DNA of 8,148 bases from Pyrinomonadaceae bacterium (GTDB taxonomy: Bacteria; Acidobacteriota; Blastocatellia; Pyrinomonadales; Pyrinomonadaceae): contig JAICQI010000233.1 of NCBI GenBank assembly GCA_025937955.1, positions 1 through 8,148 of the forward strand. The letters are read 5' to 3'. Shown one piece after another: positions 6,588 through 8,148 of the stretch. A program made the translations under genes and the position numbers. The notes beneath the pieces are model-generated. The model saw only the letters and a list, made by a program, of their open reading frames with translations. It was not told the origin of the DNA and did not search any database. How positions within the stretch are numbered: the first letter of the stretch is position 1; every line of letters begins with the position of its first letter.

Positions 6588-8015
6588 CTACCTCCCTGCG
6601 GAATTCGAAGATTTGAGCGCGGCATCGACACTCGCTTTCAAGTCCTCGTAAGTTTTGGCCGTTACGCGGCGGCCGTTGATGAACAGGCTTGGCGTTCCTG
6701 TCAGGCCGAGCTTCATTCCGTCTTCGACGTCACGTTGAACCATCTCGGCAAACTTTCCCGAATCCAGAGCAGTGTCGAAACGGCTGCGATCGAGACCAAG
6801 CTCAGTGGCAAAGCTCTTTAACTTCTCAACGCCGAGTGACGATTGATTTCGCATCAGTACTGCTATGTACTCCCAGTATTTGCCCTGTTCGCGCGCAGCT
6901 TCGGCCGCTTCCGCTGCCTTGAAAGCTTCGGCATGTTGGCTGAGCGGAAAATCGCGCGTGACGAGTCGCACCTTGCCGGCGTTTTCTTTCACCACGCGCT
7001 CGAGTGCGGGATGCATTGAGGCGCAGCTTGGGCACTGATAATCAGTGAACGCGACGATCGTAACTGCAGCATTGTCATCGCCTAACGATGGCTGGTCTTT
7101 GGTCGAGATCGAAAACACCGGCGACTCCGGCGCTTTCAGGAATACTTGAATCGAAGCTGCCGCGCGCAGTTTTTCAACAAATGCACGTTCAGCGAGACGC
7201 AGCTCGGCCTGTTGCAGATAACTGATGATCGAGTCTTTCGTTTGCGCGAAGTCGCCGCTAAGGCGTTCTTTGTTCTGGTCGAAAAAGAGGCGAGCTTGTT
7301 CTTCCGTGACCTGTTTGGGCTTAACTTCCGCATCGAGCAGTGCGTTCGTAGTTATCTTTCGCTTTTGTGCTTCCTGGGTTAGGAGTGTGTCGTTGATAGT
7401 GAGCTCAAGCTCGTTCTTGCGCAGGTTATAAACCTGTTCCTGCACGTCAAAAATCAGGGCTTTGAGTGAGTCTTCGACGTCACCCGACGTGATGTTTTCT
7501 CCGTTCACGACTGCCAAAACCGCATTTTGTTGTGGCGTAGCCTGAGGGGCGTTAATGACCGTTTTGCCTGCGGCGCGCAGTCCATCCGCAAATTTCTTCG
7601 CCTCGACGCGCTGCCGTTCATCCAGCAGATAGCGGACGATGTCGTCTTTTACTGAGTTGAAGTCACCCTGGATGCGCGCTTTGTTCTGATCGTAGAACGT
7701 TTGCGCTTCAGCTTGGGTTGGTGCTTTTACTTTGGCGACGACCTCTTGTTGGAGCAGCTTTGTCGTCGTGATCCCGCGTTTTTGGGCTTCGAGTGCGAGA
7801 AGTTTGGAGTTGATTATCAGATCGAGCTCGCGCTTGCGTGCCTCTGTGACCTGGCTTTGAAGGTTGCGAACTTGCTCGCTGGTTGTTTTTTCAATATCGC
7901 GTGTGCTGATCGTGACGCCGTTGACGACCGCCAGCGTGGCCGGCAAATCTTCAGATTGCGCGGCTGATGGCAACGAAACCAGCGTCAGAATGATTGCGGT
8001 CAAAACGATTTTCAT
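6588..8015 (-). CDS. Secreted protein with two SurA/PpiC-like N-domain repeats and a C-terminal DsbA-type thioredoxin domain
   Basis: A 475-residue envelope protein. It has a Sec signal peptide (MKIVLTAIILTLVSLPSAAQ, cleavage near 19-20). Two tandem helical repeats follow (about 28-153 and 167-291). Each begins LAVVNG and carries EAQKR.ITT, F.DQNK.R..GDF and a final basic/Ala-rich helix. They resemble the peptide-binding N-terminal region of SurA/PpiC-type chaperones without a parvulin isomerase domain. From about 300 a DsbA/Thioredoxin_4-type domain follows, with VAFTDYQCPSCASMHP (active site Cys328-Pro-Ser-Cys331), RDFPLS.H, and cis-Pro442 in TGTPSLFINGR. It probably oxidises or isomerises protein disulfides and holds unfolded clients. 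The CPSC pair does not settle the redox role. No DsbB-like partner is present. The ATG at 8015 has AAGGAG 7 nt upstream (8023-8028). The frame runs on upstream to 8063, but those codons give no signal peptide. It is the first gene of the operon. Confidence 0.92.
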   Translation of the reverse strand: MKIVLTAIILTLVSLPSAAQSEDLPATLAVVNGVTISTRDIEKTTSEQVRNLQSQVTEARKRELDLIINSKLLALEAQKRGITTTKLLQQEVVAKVKAPTQAEAQTFYDQNKARIQGDFNSVKDDIVRYLLDERQRVEAKKFADGLRAAGKTVINAPQATPQQNAVLAVVNGENITSGDVEDSLKALIFDVQEQVYNLRKNELELTINDTLLTQEAQKRKITTNALLDAEVKPKQVTEEQARLFFDQNKERLSGDFAQTKDSIISYLQQAELRLAERAFVEKLRAAASIQVFLKAPESPVFSISTKDQPSLGDDNAAVTIVAFTDYQCPSCASMHPALERVVKENAGKVRLVTRDFPLSQHAEAFKAAEAAEAAREQGKYWEYIAVLMRNQSSLGVEKLKSFATELGLDRSRFDTALDSGKFAEMVQRDVEDGMKLGLTGTPSLFINGRRVTAKTYEDLKASVDAALKSSNSAGR

Positions 8016-8022
8016 GATGAGT

Positions 8023-8028
8023 CTCCTT
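8023..8028 (-). promoter_or_regulatory. Ribosome binding site of the chaperone-DsbA fusion gene
   Basis: AAGGAG on the minus strand, 7 nt before the ATG at 8015. It supports a start that gives a normal signal peptide. No convincing promoter could be placed in the remaining 120 nt up to the window edge. Confidence 0.75.
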
Positions 8029-8094
8029 AAGTCGAGGTCATTGGCCCATGAGACAGCAATCATCGTGCTAGAGGAGTTTCACCAAGCGGGTCCT

Positions 8095-8148
8095 AGGGTC
8101 GGGGGGGGAGAGGGACAAACGCAGGCAGGGGGGGGTGTGGAATAGAAG
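8095..8148. other. G-rich end with two runs of eight G; possible low-quality contig end
   Basis: Plus-strand G8 runs lie at 8101-8108 and 8128-8135, among shorter G tracts (GGG at 8096-8098, GAGGG near 8110-8114), in sequence unlike the rest of the window. No coding region crosses it convincingly. It could be sequencing noise at a contig end, or a real G-rich stretch able to form a quadruplex upstream of the minus-strand operon. I favour the first reading. Confidence 0.5.

Noticed and set aside
7701..8145. Plus-strand open frames of 88 and 93 codons near the right end
   Set aside because: They are antisense to the chaperone-DsbA gene or run into the G-rich end, and have no ribosome binding site or recognisable product.

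Overview
The window looks like chromosomal DNA from a free-living Gram-negative-type bacterium with moderate GC content. It encodes a Tat-exported Rieske protein, a secreted DsbA-like protein, and a pyruvate:ferredoxin oxidoreductase (PFOR) paired with a dihydroorotate-dehydrogenase-like protein. Short GAA-loop hairpin repeats between genes, as I recall them from soil Acidobacteriota and similar phyla, make an acidobacterial or comparable soil/environmental source my best guess. No marker gene here settles this. There is no RNA gene, CRISPR array, transposase or prophage gene.

Layout. (1) Positions 1-2540, plus strand: the C-terminal two thirds or more of a one-chain PFOR (NifJ type), cut by the left edge. 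(2) Positions 2518-2731: a compound repeat made of two ~98-nt units in inverted orientation, each with three hairpins. It supplies the last codons and stop of nifJ and ends just before the next gene. (3) Positions 2751-3749, plus strand: a dihydroorotate-dehydrogenase-like flavoprotein of the kind often found beside nifJ. It lacks the usual catalytic SCPN motif. (4) Positions 3804-5489, minus strand: a large NAD-type malic enzyme, convergent with the plus-strand pair. (5) Positions 5501-5545: a short relative of the repeat, just upstream of the malic enzyme start. (6) Positions 5572-8015, minus strand: a compact three-gene operon, read right to left. It encodes a secreted protein with two SurA/PpiC-like chaperone repeats fused to a DsbA-type thioredoxin domain, then a Tat-exported Rieske 2Fe-2S protein, then a small membrane-anchored protein of unknown function. 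(7) Positions 8016-8148: leader of that operon, ending in G-rich, possibly low-quality sequence.

How the genes may work together. Malic enzyme makes pyruvate from malate, and PFOR turns pyruvate into acetyl-CoA and reduced ferredoxin (or the reverse), so the left half centres on pyruvate. The right-hand operon is an envelope redox/folding cluster: a disulfide oxidoreductase with built-in chaperone repeats, an exported iron-sulfur protein that has the stabilising disulfide cysteines of high-potential Rieske proteins, and a membrane-anchored partner. The most unusual material is the hairpin repeat family. Its two inverted units show a compensatory base-pair swap in one stem, which argues that the folded structure matters.
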